Notes: a model not told the origin generated them from the letters alone. A DNA stretch of 64,000 nt from Rhodoplanes sp. Z2-YC6860 (GCF_001579845.1 NZ_CP007440.1:310001-374000), one strand, 5' to 3'. Counted from the stretch's first letter, positions 1 to 8,193 are shown. A program made the numbers and translations.

Positions 1-668
1 CCCGAGCCCGGTGGTCCGATCATCAACAGGTTGTGGCCGCCAGCCGCTGCGATCTCGAGCGCGCGCTTGGCGCTTTCCTGACCCTTGATGTCGGCAAGAT
101 CGAGCAGCGCGCCGTGCGTCTCGGCCTTGATGCCGGCTTTCGGCCGGCCGAGCACCTGCGTGCCCTTGAAATGGTTGGCAAGCTGTATGAGCGAGGACGG
201 AGCGACGATCTGCATCTCCGGGCTGGCCCAGGCCGCCTCGGGACCGCAGGCGTGCGGACAGATCAAGCCTTCGCTGCGGGAGTTGGCGCCGATCGCAGCC
301 GGCAACGCGCCGGCCACCGCCGCGATCGAGCCGTCGAGGCCGAGCTCGCCCAGCACCGTGAAGCCCGCGAGCGCATCGTGAGGAATCGCGCCAATCGCCG
401 CCATCAGGCCGAGCGCGATCGGCAGGTCGTAGTGGCTGCCTTCCTTCGGCAGGTCGGCTGGCGCGAGATTGATGGTGATGCGGCGCGCCGGCAGCGCGAG
501 CCCCGAAGCGACGAGAGCAGCGCGGACGCGCTCCTTGGCCTCGGACACCGCCTTGTCCGGCAAGCCCACGATGTTGAATGCAGGCAAGCCGGGTGCGACC
601 TGCACCTGGACGTCGACAGCCAATGCGTCGATGCCTTGGAACGCGACCGTGCTGACGCGCTGGACCAT
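1..668 (-). CDS. comM: ComM/YifB family Mg-chelatase-like AAA+ ATPase, 5' part (C-terminus outside window)
   Basis: The visible 222 residues are the N-terminal domain of the YifB/ComM family, a hexameric helicase-like ATPase that promotes branch migration during natural transformation in species where it has been studied. The protein opens [12 protein letters not shown] and contains the family signatures [10 protein letters not shown] and [14 protein letters not shown]. The window edge cuts it in the Walker A loop (GPPGSG). ATG at 666-668 is the natural start because the family begins a few residues before the TVAFQG motif. It is transcribed away from the IS1595 element, whose left end lies about 70 bp upstream, so the insertion has replaced or displaced its native upstream region. 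In related genomes I remember this gene close to gshB. Here about 4.7 kb separates the two genes, mostly accessory DNA. Confidence 0.93.
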   Translation of the reverse strand, partial: MVQRVSTVAFQGIDALAVDVQVQVAPGLPAFNIVGLPDKAVSEAKERVRAALVASGLALPARRITINLAPADLPKEGSHYDLPIALGLMAAIGAIPHDALAGFTVLGELGLDGSIAAVAGALPAAIGANSRSEGLICPHACGPEAAWASPEMQIVAPSSLIQLANHFKGTQVLGRPKAGIKAETHGALLDLADIKGQESAKRALEIAAAGGHNLLMIGPPGS

Positions 669-755
669 TCCTGTCTCTCGACCCCCGGTCGTTCAACCCA
701 CAAGTGCAGGCCCAGAGAACGTAGCGGAACGGAGTTGCAGTGGGCGATTATATAC

Positions 756-783
756 TTGACACACCCCGAATCGGAGGTAGAAT
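756..783 (+). promoter_or_regulatory. Sigma70-type promoter of the IS1595 transposase
   Basis: TTGACA at 756-761 is a perfect -35 box. After 16 bp comes TAGAAT at 778-783, one base from the -10 consensus. It lies just inside the left end of the element and would start transcription near 790, only about 12 nt before the ATG at 802. That would give a very short leader without a Shine-Dalgarno motif. Confidence 0.6.
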
Positions 784-801
784 CGAAATAACCTCGATTC
801 C

Positions 802-1749
802 ATGGGCCTTCCGATGTCTCTCTTGAACCGCAAATACTTCCAGGACGAACAGGCGGCTTTTGACCACCTGGAAGCGATCCTTTGGGATGAAGGCACGATC
901 TGCCCGCACTGCGGCGTTCTGGGTAAGTCGGGCAAGCTGGAAGGCGTGAAGGACAAGAAGGGCCGGGTCCGGCTTGGCCTCTGGAAGTGCTATTCCAAGC
1001 CCTGCCGGAAGCAGTTCACGGTTAGGGTGGGCACGGTTTTTGAGTCCGCCCATATCCCGCTGCACAAGATGTTACAGGCGGTTTACCTGATGTCGGCCAG
1101 CAAGAAGGGCGTCAGCGCCCATCAGCTGCACCGCACGCTGGAAATCACCTACAAGTCGGCTTGGTTCTTGGCGCACCGTATTCGCGAAGCGATGCGGGAT
1201 GGCACCTTGGCCCCGATGGGTGGCGAAGGCAGCACCATTGAGGCTGACGAGACGTTTATCGGCCGTCTGAAGGGCGTACCAAAGCAGCGGTCAGGCTACG
1301 CGCATAAGAACGCGGTTTTGACGCTTGTGGAGCGTGGCGGTTCGGCTCGCAGCTTCCATGTCGACAACGCCAGCGTTGCCACGATCATGCCGATTGTTCG
1401 GACGAATGTGCGCCGCGAAAGCAAGCTGATGACTGACGAGGCTCAGCATTACATGACGCTGGGTCATGAGTTTGCCGAGCATGGTTCGGTGAAGCACAAG
1501 GCCGACGAATACGTGCGCGGCGACGTGCATACGAACACGGTCGAAGGCTTCTATTCGATCTTCAAGCGCGGCATGAAGGGCGTCTATCAGCACTGCTCAG
1601 AGAAGCATCTGCACCGGTATCTCGCGGAATTCGATTTCCGCTACAACAACCGCGTGCGGCTCGGCGTGAACGACGAGCAGCGTTCAAACAAAGCAATGCA
1701 GGGTATTTTCGGCAAGCGGCTGACCTACCGGCAACCTGGTTCGATCTGA
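802..1749 (+). CDS. IS1595-family transposase
   Basis: This 315-residue protein is a DDE-type transposase of the IS1595/ISXO2 family. The N-terminal zinc-ribbon region is visible as CPHC (about residues 34-37) with a second Cys pair near residue 70. The catalytic core shows the expected acidic residues: IEADETFIGR near 150, MTDEAQHY near 215, and the family's N-T-V-E motif in HTNTVEGFYSIFKR near 240. The frame is open and full length, so the enzyme may still be active. ATG 802 and ATG 814 are both possible starts. Neither has a good ribosome site: GGAGG at 773-777 is too far upstream and lies inside the promoter spacer. Confidence 0.9.
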   Translation: MGLPMSLLNRKYFQDEQAAFDHLEAILWDEGTICPHCGVLGKSGKLEGVKDKKGRVRLGLWKCYSKPCRKQFTVRVGTVFESAHIPLHKMLQAVYLMSASKKGVSAHQLHRTLEITYKSAWFLAHRIREAMRDGTLAPMGGEGSTIEADETFIGRLKGVPKQRSGYAHKNAVLTLVERGGSARSFHVDNASVATIMPIVRTNVRRESKLMTDEAQHYMTLGHEFAEHGSVKHKADEYVRGDVHTNTVEGFYSIFKRGMKGVYQHCSEKHLHRYLAEFDFRYNNRVRLGVNDEQRSNKAMQGIFGKRLTYRQPGSI

Positions 1750-1761
1750 AAGGCCCAAAAG

Positions 1762-1849
1762 GAGTCTAAAATCAAAGGGTTAGAGTTTTCCTAACTCATT
1801 GTTAATTCAAGACTTTTTGCTTGAATTAGACTCTAGAATCAACTATATA
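1762..1849 (+). repeat. Nested inverted and direct repeats at the right end of the IS1595 element
   Basis: A perfect 9-bp stem TAATTCAAG (1803-1811) / CTTGAATTA (1820-1828) encloses an 8-nt loop. GAGTCTAA (1762-1769) is inverted as TTAGACTC (1826-1833). The 14-mer at 1762-1775 recurs directly at 1829-1842 with 12 of 14 matches. The AT-rich, layered repeats sit between the transposase stop and the terminal inverted repeat. They could be transposase-binding sites or a terminator without a T-tract. Confidence 0.6.
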
Positions 1850-1907
1850 GCTAAGGCTTGCAGCGCCTAGTCGCTTCGTGCGGCGTGGAGTGCGCAGGAC
1901 TCAGAGA

Positions 1908-1937
1908 ACCGCCCTCGGAAAGTCCGGGGGCGGTTTT
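1908..1937 (+). terminator. Rho-independent terminator, possibly bidirectional
   Basis: ACCGCCC (1908-1914) pairs with GGGCGGT (1928-1934) and is followed by TTTT on the plus strand. It lies just outside the IS1595 element and touches the stop codon of the DUF3800 gene on the other strand. It may have served a gene that the insertion displaced, and it can also end the DUF3800 transcript. No intact plus-strand gene now feeds into it apart from the transposase. Confidence 0.6.
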
Positions 1938-2742
1938 ACGTGGGGACGATCGCATCCTTCCGCTTCATAGTCGCAGCAATATTCAGCTGCGGTTTGGGGA
2001 TGGCATCGTAAAGCAGATGATGGCCCCATCCTTCGCGTTTTGCGGTCAAAGTCTTTCGTTCATGCTCTAGCTTGAGCCGGGCCGCGTATGAAACAAGGTC
2101 CGCCACCTGCATGAACAAGGACAGGTCAGAGTGTTTGATGTTCGCATCTTTTGGGAACATCGTAAGAGGCATGTTCCTCGTCGGTTTGCCATTTTCCCAT
2201 GCTCCGAATTTTGAGCCGGTCGGCAGATAGACTTGAGCCATTCGGTAAAGCCGAACGTACGATTTGTGCCCTTCGTCGAAGAATACGAGACCGTTTGTAT
2301 GAGCGCCGCATTGATTTCGCATGCGCTGGAATAAGCTGAAAAGGCCTGCAAAAATGCCTTTGTGTCCCATCAACTCTGATCTGTCGGTGGCAAAAGTCGA
2401 CATGATTGATTTGTGCGGCAACCAAGTCAGTTTCGCTAAGGCGTCGTTGTAAAGATCGACCGCTTCATCGGGCATAAGATTCCGATGAGTTTTATGATAG
2501 AGGCCCTTTCTTCCGAGGATTTCGTAGCCGTGTAACTCCTCACGGAATCGGATAGAATGGTCTTTTGAGAGTTGTCGTCGCCATTTGTCTGCGAGGCGCG
2601 CGTAGTCGTTCCAAACGTATTCCCAGCCGCCAGCTCGCTTGCGCCTCAGAAAAGGGATGCGAACGCAGCTCGCTACGGAAAGCGGGGTGCGTTCGGATTC
2701 GTCGATATAAAAGTAGTCGATCCCGTTTGGCGCTAGGTCCAT
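1936..2742 (-). CDS. DUF3800 domain protein
   Basis: The 268-residue protein has the two hallmarks of DUF3800: an N-terminal YFYIDESE near residue 10 and a C-terminal LFMQVADLVSYAARL near 220. In this family the Asp residues are thought to form an RNase H-like active site. The biological role is unknown, and members are often found near mobile elements or defence islands, as here. The ATG at 2740-2742 is preferred. The longer reading would begin with TTG at 2748. The start codon overlaps the divergent start at 2741 within the palindrome CCATGG, and no Shine-Dalgarno motif is visible on either side, so initiation may be leaderless. Confidence 0.8.
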   Translation of the reverse strand: MDLAPNGIDYFYIDESERTPLSVASCVRIPFLRRKRAGGWEYVWNDYARLADKWRRQLSKDHSIRFREELHGYEILGRKGLYHKTHRNLMPDEAVDLYNDALAKLTWLPHKSIMSTFATDRSELMGHKGIFAGLFSLFQRMRNQCGAHTNGLVFFDEGHKSYVRLYRMAQVYLPTGSKFGAWENGKPTRNMPLTMFPKDANIKHSDLSLFMQVADLVSYAARLKLEHERKTLTAKREGWGHHLLYDAIPKPQLNIAATMKRKDAIVPT

Positions 2743-2938
2743 GGCCAAGAAAACTCAGATCCAAAAGTTCCGCGAATTGGCACGTACTCTCGAATCCGAA
2801 GAAACGGAAGGTCGTTTCAACGACACGCTGCGCCGTGTTGCGCAGCATAAGCCACCCACGCCACAGCAAACGTCTAAACACCGTACGACCAAAAAAACGA
2901 AAACTCCCAAGCCGCGTACAACGACAAAGCAGAGTTGA
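2741..2938 (+). CDS. Small basic hypothetical protein, divergent from DUF3800 gene
   Basis: This 65-residue protein starts with a helical part (KFRELARTLESEETEGRF) followed by LRRVAQHKP and a Lys/Arg/Thr/Pro-rich tail. I recognise the first half as resembling short rhizobial proteins with a KF-EAAR-LE-DE pattern that are often next to DUF3800 genes, but I cannot name a function. The basic tail suggests nucleic-acid contact. It starts in the same CCATGG as the DUF3800 gene, in the opposite direction. No convincing ribosome site precedes it. Confidence 0.6.
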   Translation: MAKKTQIQKFRELARTLESEETEGRFNDTLRRVAQHKPPTPQQTSKHRTTKKTKTPKPRTTTKQS

Positions 2939-2994
2939 ACGCGCAGGCGTTGCAGCAGCAGCGAAGAGTGTTTACACTTTCTTTTACAAATAAG

Positions 2995-3016
2995 ACCCGC
3001 GAATCATAACGCGGGT
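2995..3016 (-). terminator. Perfect 7-bp hairpin, possible weak terminator
   Basis: ACCCGCG (2995-3001) and CGCGGGT (3010-3016) form a perfect stem with an 8-nt loop. On the minus strand it is followed by a T-rich stretch (CTTATTTGT), on the plus strand by GTCGGG. It lies just after the small basic gene. The rest of 2939-3198 shows short inverted repeats but no gene that I can support. Confidence 0.35.
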
Positions 3017-3198
3017 GTCGGGCACACGGGAGGACGCGTCTGTGGTGGGTGTTAAGCCCCCCTTAACCACGACTCAGCGAGGCTTATGCCTGCCTCTCGC
3101 TAAGCTCATGACTTGGCTATATAATTTAGCCATCCGAACTTTGCGCAGTGCTGCGCATTGTCGTCGCGCGTGCGCGGCTCGAGTTTCCCGGTGACGGG

Positions 3199-3230
3199 AA
3201 AAAAAGGAGGGGTTCCCTTTCGAGAACCCC
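3199..3230 (-). terminator. Strong rho-independent terminator of the zinc-ribbon microgene
   Basis: On the minus strand GGGGTTC (from 3230) pairs with GAACCCC (to 3209) across an 8-nt loop. It is followed by TCC and seven T residues (the A-run 3199-3205 on the plus strand). It lies 37 bp after the stop codon of the 40-residue gene at 3268-3390, which supports that gene as a real transcription unit. Confidence 0.85.
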
Positions 3231-3267
3231 CCAAGTTGCCTAGAAAGAACCGGTGTCAGTGACCGCC

Positions 3268-3390
3268 TTAACGGCGGCGCTGACCCCGGCAATGCTCACA
3301 AACCGACTCCCATTTGCCGAACCGAAAACGTCGGTAATCGACCACGTGAACCGGCTTGTGGAGCGGACATGAAAGTGGGGTTTTACCCAT
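3268..3390 (-). CDS. 40-residue zinc-ribbon-like microprotein
   Basis: The protein reads MGKTPLSCPLHKPVHVVDY, then an aromatic/basic centre, and ends with CEHCRGQRRR. Cys8, His11, Cys33 and Cys36 form a C-x2-H ... C-x2-C set suited to one zinc ion. The ATG at 3390 has a Shine-Dalgarno GGGAG six bases upstream, and a strong terminator follows the stop, so the short frame is much better supported than the 84-codon extension upstream. I know no function. Size, charge and ligands suggest a nucleic-acid-binding or regulatory microprotein. It sits alone in the accessory block. Confidence 0.75.
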   Translation of the reverse strand: MGKTPLSCPLHKPVHVVDYRRFRFGKWESVCEHCRGQRRR

Positions 3391-3798
3391 TTTCAACTCC
3401 CTTGCTCGATCTGACGGATTAGGCCGTCGCCCCTTGGGCGCGCCCTCCACGCCCAAACTTGTGTGAAGGGGTGGGGCCTTTGTCGAATCGAGCGTCCGCT
3501 CTACGTCAGAAGATAGCACCACTCGGTTTGCGATACTACTAACGCTCCAGCATTTAAGCGCTGATGCGTTGAAAAGTTCACGGTGTTAACTGGGATTGAT
3601 AGGGCCTTGAAAAGGCGCCGGTGGCTTCCTAATGGCCAGCCAGCGGCATCCAAACATGAACGAAAATAAAGGAAATCGTGCCTTTCTGTGACAGGCTAAT
3701 TATCGTTTCCTTTACGTTCACATAACGCAACTTAGTTGCCAATCCGTCCCGCCGGAAACAACCTGACGGTTGTGCTGGCTCTCTGCATTGGAGGAAGC
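3391..3798. other. Intergenic region without a supported gene
   Basis: This stretch has no reading frame with a plausible start. It holds an inverted repeat TAAAGGAAA (3667-3675) / TTTCCTTTA (3706-3714) separated by 30 bp, a possible operator or promoter region for the small plus-strand gene at 3799. Base composition is more AT-rich than the flanking core genes. Confidence 0.5.
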
Positions 3799-3945
3799 AT
3801 GTCAGAAACCGAACTTCGGCTTGAGTGCCTGAAGCTGGCGACGGCGGTCGCGCCAGAACGAGCTGTAGACGAGGCCGCCGCCTATTGGCTGTTTATTTCA
3901 GGTGACTACCCGAAAGAGCGTGAATCGCGTCGGCGACGGCGTTGA
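3799..3945 (+). CDS. 48-residue hypothetical protein
   Basis: The protein begins MSETELRLECLKLATAV and ends in a run of arginines. The opening resembles short rhizobial proteins with an ELRLECLRLA motif. Their function is unknown to me. GGAGG at 3790-3794 lies four bases before the ATG, so I prefer this start to the ATG at 3736. Its last 53 bp overlap the 3' end of the convergent gene at 3893-4072. Confidence 0.7.
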   Translation: MSETELRLECLKLATAVAPERAVDEAAAYWLFISGDYPKERESRRRRR

Positions 3946-4072
3946 AATAGGTCTTTCTGTCGGTCAGCCAACCTCCTTGCGGGTGCTCTTTCTGCAAGAT
4001 GTTGTGCGCCATCCGATGGGCCACCTCATATTTCGATTGCCCGCCAATCTCGACCTCGACTTTGTCTGCCAT
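3893..4072 (-). CDS. 59-residue hypothetical protein
   Basis: The protein starts MADKVEVEIGGQSKYEVAH and contains RKTYFNAVADAIHAL near its end. Both segments look like amphipathic helices. The ATG at 4072 has GGAG six bases upstream, while the longer frame (to 4204) has no such site. I recognise no function. The 3' end runs 53 bp into the convergent gene 3799-3945, so both coding strands are used there. Confidence 0.7.
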   Translation of the reverse strand: MADKVEVEIGGQSKYEVAHRMAHNILQKEHPQGGWLTDRKTYFNAVADAIHALSGSHLK

Positions 4073-4227
4073 TCGAATCTCCTGGTTGTGACGACTCACT
4101 AATTCAATCGTACCAGGGATCGGGTTTGGCAAGTATACAAACGCCTTGCAGTGACAAGAACATTTGCAGAACAAAACGACTCGGGCTACGGTGCTCCAAT
4201 CCATTGTACCGATGTTTGGAGCCTTCG

Positions 4228-4413
4228 ATGATCGACCTGAAAGCCCTGGAGAACGAATTGCAGCAGTGCCGGCTAGCCCGGTTGGATGCCGAAGCCGCCG
4301 AGCGCGATGTCGAGGAGATGATCTGGCAGGTCCAGCACTTCGAGCCCGGCAAACAGCGGATGCTGTTCATCTTCGAGTGCGGTGACAGCGAAATCACCGG
4401 CGCCGCGAACTGA
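4228..4413 (+). CDS. 61-residue hypothetical protein, coiled-coil-like
   Basis: The protein opens MIDLKALENELQQCRLARL and has a helix-rich acidic centre (AEAAERDVEEMIWQVQ). It ends with a beta-like MLFIFECGD segment. GGAG at 4218-4221 is six bases before the ATG. The frame could be extended to 4126, but that part lacks a ribosome site. No function is known to me. It is the last small gene before the core genes resume. Confidence 0.65.
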   Translation: MIDLKALENELQQCRLARLDAEAAERDVEEMIWQVQHFEPGKQRMLFIFECGDSEITGAAN

Positions 4414-4514
4414 TTTTTCTTCCTCGGGGCGCATCATAGCCCGACCTATTGGACGCCGGGTCGCCGTCCTGTCGATGTCGGCTGTGCGGCAGAAAAAAAC
4501 GGCCGGAGGCAGAG

Positions 4515-5378
4515 ATGGTCCAACTCGTCGACAGCGATATCAGGACGCGCGAGGTGCTCGGCTGGAAGGGCGTGCATGTGCTGCACTTTTCCGGCTCGTC
4601 GTGTTCGCAGAAGCTTCGCATCTTTCTCAATCTCAAAGGCATCGCGTGGACGTCGCATCCCGTCGATCTGCATTCCAACGACAATTTCAAGCCGTGGTTT
4701 CTGGGGATCAATCCGCGCGGTCTGGTGCCGGTGTTGGTGCATGACGGCGCGGTGCACATCGAGAGCAACGACATCGTCGAGTATCTCGAAAAGGCATTTC
4801 CTTCGCCGAAGCTGATCCCCGCCGGCCACGAAAACGAGGTCGCGGCCCTGCTGCGGCACGAGGATGATCTGCATCTCGATCTGCGGACGTTGAGCTTCCG
4901 CTTCGTGTTCAATCCGCCGGGTCCGCCGAAGCCTCCCGCGGCGCTCGAAAGCTACGCCGCCAATGGCGCCGGCACGGTGCAAGGCGCCGCGGACCACGGG
5001 AAAAACGTCCAGATCGAATTCTGGCAACGCGCCGCCAAGGAAGGTTTTACCGACGAGCGGGCGCGAGCGTCGGCGCGAAAATTCCGCGCCGAATTCGATG
5101 CATTTGAGCAACGTCTGGCCAGCGCGCCCTATCTGATGGGCGAGGAGTTGAGCGTGCTCGACATCGCCTGGTTCATCTATGCTCACCGGCTGTCGCTCGG
5201 TGGCTACCCGCTGGCGCGGCTGCACCCACGCGTCCAGGCGTGGAAACAAAGGTTGGGCGCGATGCCGGAATTCGCCAGGGAAATCGTCATGCCCGACGAT
5301 GCCAGAGCGCGGCTCGAGGCGACATATCGCGCGCAAGCGGCCGCGGGCAAGACATTGGAAATGGTCGCTGGTTTCTGA
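4515..5378 (+). CDS. Glutathione S-transferase family protein
   Basis: The 287-residue protein has the N-terminal thioredoxin-like GST domain: LHFSGSSCSQKLRIFLNLKG near residue 25, NPRGLVPVLVHDG with the cis-proline near 67-80, and ESNDIVEYLEKAFP, where the Glu-Ser binds glutathione. The C-terminal helical domain ends with LSVLDIAWFIYAHR. ATG 4515 is chosen because GGAGG lies seven bases upstream (4504-4508). The frame itself is open back to 4449. It converges on the glutathione synthetase gene, so the enzyme and the synthesis of its substrate lie side by side. Confidence 0.88.
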   Translation: MVQLVDSDIRTREVLGWKGVHVLHFSGSSCSQKLRIFLNLKGIAWTSHPVDLHSNDNFKPWFLGINPRGLVPVLVHDGAVHIESNDIVEYLEKAFPSPKLIPAGHENEVAALLRHEDDLHLDLRTLSFRFVFNPPGPPKPPAALESYAANGAGTVQGAADHGKNVQIEFWQRAAKEGFTDERARASARKFRAEFDAFEQRLASAPYLMGEELSVLDIAWFIYAHRLSLGGYPLARLHPRVQAWKQRLGAMPEFAREIVMPDDARARLEATYRAQAAAGKTLEMVAGF

Positions 5379-5390
5379 AGCGTGCTTCGC

Positions 5391-5417
5391 AGCGACAGCC
5401 TTTTGTTGGCTGTCGCT
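5391..5417. terminator. 10-bp perfect hairpin between convergent genes
   Basis: AGCGACAGCC (5391-5400) and GGCTGTCGCT (5408-5417) enclose a T-rich 7-nt loop. It stands between the stops of the GST gene and gshB and could end transcription from both sides, although neither side has a T-tract after the stem. Confidence 0.5.
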
Positions 5418-5436
5418 GTCGCCGGGGCGCTAAACC

Positions 5437-6381
5437 TCAACGCCTGCGCTTGCTCTCGATCTTGTCCCAGATGGACGCTGCGATATCGGGGCCGCCGAGA
5501 TTCTTGATCGCGCGAATCCCGGTCGGCGATGTGACGTTGATTTCAGTAAGCTGACCGCCGATCACGTCGATGCCGACAAACAAGAGGCCGCGTTCGCGCA
5601 ACGGCACCGCAAGCCTGTGGCAGATCTCCCGTTCCCGCGGCGACAGTTCGGTCTCTTTCGGCGAGCCGCCGCGCACCATGTTGGAGCGCAGATCGTCCGC
5701 CGCAGGCACCCGGTTGACGGCGCCGGCATATTCGCCGTCGACCAGGATGATGCGCTTGTCGCCGTCCTTCACCTCGGGAAGGAATTTCTGGATCACCCAG
5801 GGTTCGCGAAACGTCACGGCGAACATGTCGTAAAGCGAGCCGAAATTCAGGTCGTCCTTGGTGAGCCGGAACACCGCTCCGCCGCCATGGCCGTAGAGCG
5901 GCTTCATCACAATGTCGCCGTGCTCGGCGCGGAACGCTTTGATCGCCGCGAGATCGCGACTGATCAGGGTGGGCGGCATCAGGTCCGTGAACATGTTGAC
6001 GAACATCTTCTCGGGCGCGTTGCGCACCTGCGCCGGATCGTTCACGACCAGTGTGTCCGGATGCACGCGCTCCAGGAGATGCGTGGTGGTGATGTAGGCG
6101 AGGTCGAACGGCGGGTCTTGCCGGAGCAGGATCACGTCGAAATCGACGAGCTCAGTGCGCTTGCCTTCGCCAAGCGTGAAATGGTCCCCGACCTGATCGC
6201 GCACCGTCAGTGGCTGCACGGTCGCGGACACCCGGTTGCCGAGCAGCGCCAGCCGGTCCGGCGTGTAGTAGCTGAGCCGGTGGCCCCGCGCCTGTGCTTC
6301 GAGCAACAGCGCAAAAGTCGAATCGCCGCGGACGTTGATCCGCTCGATCGGGTCCATCTGCACAGCGACATTGAGAGCCAT
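5437..6381 (-). CDS. gshB: Glutathione synthetase
   Basis: The 314-residue enzyme joins gamma-glutamylcysteine and glycine using ATP, the last step of glutathione synthesis in the cytoplasm. ATP-grasp features are plain: [17 protein letters not shown] at the N-terminus, [17 protein letters not shown] near 85-100, [16 protein letters not shown] (ATP-binding loop) near 160, and [14 protein letters not shown] near the C-terminus. Length is standard. ATG 6381 has GGAG seven bases upstream. It is divergent from the chemoreceptor gene and convergent with the GST gene. Confidence 0.96.
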   Translation of the reverse strand: MALNVAVQMDPIERINVRGDSTFALLLEAQARGHRLSYYTPDRLALLGNRVSATVQPLTVRDQVGDHFTLGEGKRTELVDFDVILLRQDPPFDLAYITTTHLLERVHPDTLVVNDPAQVRNAPEKMFVNMFTDLMPPTLISRDLAAIKAFRAEHGDIVMKPLYGHGGGAVFRLTKDDLNFGSLYDMFAVTFREPWVIQKFLPEVKDGDKRIILVDGEYAGAVNRVPAADDLRSNMVRGGSPKETELSPREREICHRLAVPLRERGLLFVGIDVIGGQLTEINVTSPTGIRAIKNLGGPDIAASIWDKIESKRRR

Positions 6382-6466
6382 GAAATTCTCCGCACCGGGG
6401 CCATGAACGTAAACGCCGGGTTAACACCTTCGAGTCAATTTTCGGATGTAGTGACGGTGGGTGAAA

Positions 6467-8143
6467 ATGCCACGGCGGCTGAACGTTTCCATTCTCCTCA
6501 AGCTTTACGCGATCATCGCCTTGTTCGCCACCGCCACGGTGATGCTTGTCATTGTGGCAGTCGACAGTGCGAAACGGCACAACGAATTGACCGCGGAATT
6601 CGAGGCCGCGCTGCAGGGCGCGCAGACCGTCGAGCGCATGAACAGCCTGATCTACGCCGTGGTGGCGGAAGCCCGCGGCATGTTCTTGTCGGACGACGCG
6701 GACGAAGCCGCGGCTTTCATCGCCAGGATGAAGCAGGCCAATGAGGAGCTGTTTGAACTCAGCTCCGACCACGCCCGGCAGACCCGGCAGACCGCAGCCT
6801 TTCGGCCGGTTGCCGAGAAGATCAAGAAATTCCACGACATCCGGAAAGAGCTGATCCGGCTTGGCAGCGAGATCAGTCCGGCGGCGGCCCGCGAACGTGG
6901 CTTTACGACCACCATGCGCGAGAACCGGCAGGAGCTGAACCGCGAGTTGGAGAACCTGGGCGCGGTCTATCTGCGTCAAGCCCGCGAGGTCTATGCGGCG
7001 GCCAATGCCAATGCCGACACGTCGGCAAAAGAGATGATCGCGCTCAGTATCGCCGCGGTGCTGCTGGCGGCGTTAAGCGCGTTTCTGCTGTGGCGTTCGG
7101 TGGCCCGGCCGCTGACAACGATCACGCGCGTCACCAGCGCGATCGCCAACGGCGAGCGGGCGGTGATCCCCTACTCCACACGGCGCGATGAGATCGGTGC
7201 GCTGTCGCGCTCGATCAGCGTTTTCCAGAACGCGATGCTGTCGAACCTCGAGCTCAACCGCGCGGCCGCCGACAGCGCCCAGACGCGGGAGCAGGAGCAG
7301 CAGAAGATGTCGGCCGACACCAAGGCGTTCGCGGCCTCGATCGAGGAGAGCATCGTCAATCTCAGCACCATCAGCGACCAGGTCACGGAAGCCGCAGGGC
7401 AGCTCGCCGCAGCCGCCGACCGGGCTGCCAACCGCACCGAAGGTGCCATCAACGCGTCGTCGGAAGCCTCGGCCAATGTGCGCGACATCGCCTCGGCCGC
7501 TGACGAGCTTGCGGCGTCGGTGATGGAGATCGACCGGCAGGTGACGCAGTCGAATTCCATCACCGAGCAGGCGGTCGGCGAAGCCGAGCGCACCAACGCC
7601 GCGATGCAGGAGCTGGGCGAGGCCGGACGGCGCATCGGCGACGTGGTTCGTCTCATCACCGATATTGCCGAGCAGACCAATCTGCTGGCGCTCAACGCCA
7701 CCATCGAGGCGGCGCGGGCTGGCGAAGCCGGTCGCGGCTTCGCCGTGGTGGCGGGCGAAGTGAAAGCATTGGCCGGCCAGACGGCGCGCGCCACCGACGA
7801 CATCGCCAAGCAGATCGCCGACATGCAGCAGGCCACACTGCGCTCGATCGAAGCGATCAGCACCATCGCGCGCACGATCCGCGACATCGGCGCGATCAGC
7901 GGCGCAATCTCGGCCGCGGTGACCGAGCAGGGCGCCGCCACGCAGGAAATTGCGCGCAGCGTCGACATCGCGGCCAGGCGCACGGCGGACACGGCCGAAG
8001 AGGTGAGCCGGGTCGACGACGCCACCGAGAACACCCGGACGAACGTGATGGCGGTGCGCGCCGTCGCCGAAGAGCTTGGCGGCATCGCCCATCGCATTCG
8101 CGATCAGGTCGAGGAATTCACGCTGAAGCTTCGCGCCGGCTAG
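6467..8143 (+). CDS. Methyl-accepting chemotaxis protein
   Basis: The 558-residue protein is a membrane chemoreceptor. It has a first membrane segment at about residues 9-30, a periplasmic four-helix-type sensor domain, and a second segment near 190-208. A HAMP domain follows ([18 protein letters not shown] to ISVFQNAM). The cytoplasmic signalling hairpin carries the conserved tip [19 protein letters not shown] and [18 protein letters not shown] 6461 is a two-codon longer alternative start. The ligand cannot be told. No other che genes are in the window, so it must signal to a chemotaxis array encoded elsewhere. Confidence 0.93.
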   Translation: MPRRLNVSILLKLYAIIALFATATVMLVIVAVDSAKRHNELTAEFEAALQGAQTVERMNSLIYAVVAEARGMFLSDDADEAAAFIARMKQANEELFELSSDHARQTRQTAAFRPVAEKIKKFHDIRKELIRLGSEISPAAARERGFTTTMRENRQELNRELENLGAVYLRQAREVYAAANANADTSAKEMIALSIAAVLLAALSAFLLWRSVARPLTTITRVTSAIANGERAVIPYSTRRDEIGALSRSISVFQNAMLSNLELNRAAADSAQTREQEQQKMSADTKAFAASIEESIVNLSTISDQVTEAAGQLAAAADRAANRTEGAINASSEASANVRDIASAADELAASVMEIDRQVTQSNSITEQAVGEAERTNAAMQELGEAGRRIGDVVRLITDIAEQTNLLALNATIEAARAGEAGRGFAVVAGEVKALAGQTARATDDIAKQIADMQQATLRSIEAISTIARTIRDIGAISGAISAAVTEQGAATQEIARSVDIAARRTADTAEEVSRVDDATENTRTNVMAVRAVAEELGGIAHRIRDQVEEFTLKLRAG

Positions 8144-8173
8144 GGTCTCATTCAACTTCGTTGAATCAGACCC
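8143..8173 (+). terminator. Hairpin directly after the chemoreceptor gene
   Basis: GGGTCT-C-ATTCAAC (8143-8156) pairs with GTTGAAT-C-AGACCC (8160-8173), perfect except for one C/C mismatch, with a 3-nt loop. It begins in the stop codon. There is no T-tract, so it may act as an mRNA 3' stabiliser or be part of the neighbouring repeat. Confidence 0.5.
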
Positions 8174-8193
8174 GTCGCCCCTTCCTCTTGTTT

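Larger units (their letters stand above)
741..1857 (+). mobile_element. IS1595-family insertion sequence (ISXO2-like), boundaries tentative
   Basis: The element carries one transposase gene. Its ends carry imperfect inverted repeats: TATATACTTGA at 749-759 and TCAACTATATA at 1839-1849, which match at 10 of 11 positions as inverted copies. Equal 8-bp stretches lie outside these repeats, and then TTGCAG occurs on both sides (735-740 and 1858-1863), which may be a target duplication. IS1595 elements usually duplicate 8 bp, so a 6-bp match could be partial decay or chance. The element is about 1.1 kb, which is normal for an IS1595 element without passenger genes. Confidence 0.6.

Noticed and set aside
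3074-3292. 72-codon minus-strand frame
   Set aside because: It runs through the strong terminator at 3199-3230 and overlaps the better supported zinc-ribbon microgene.
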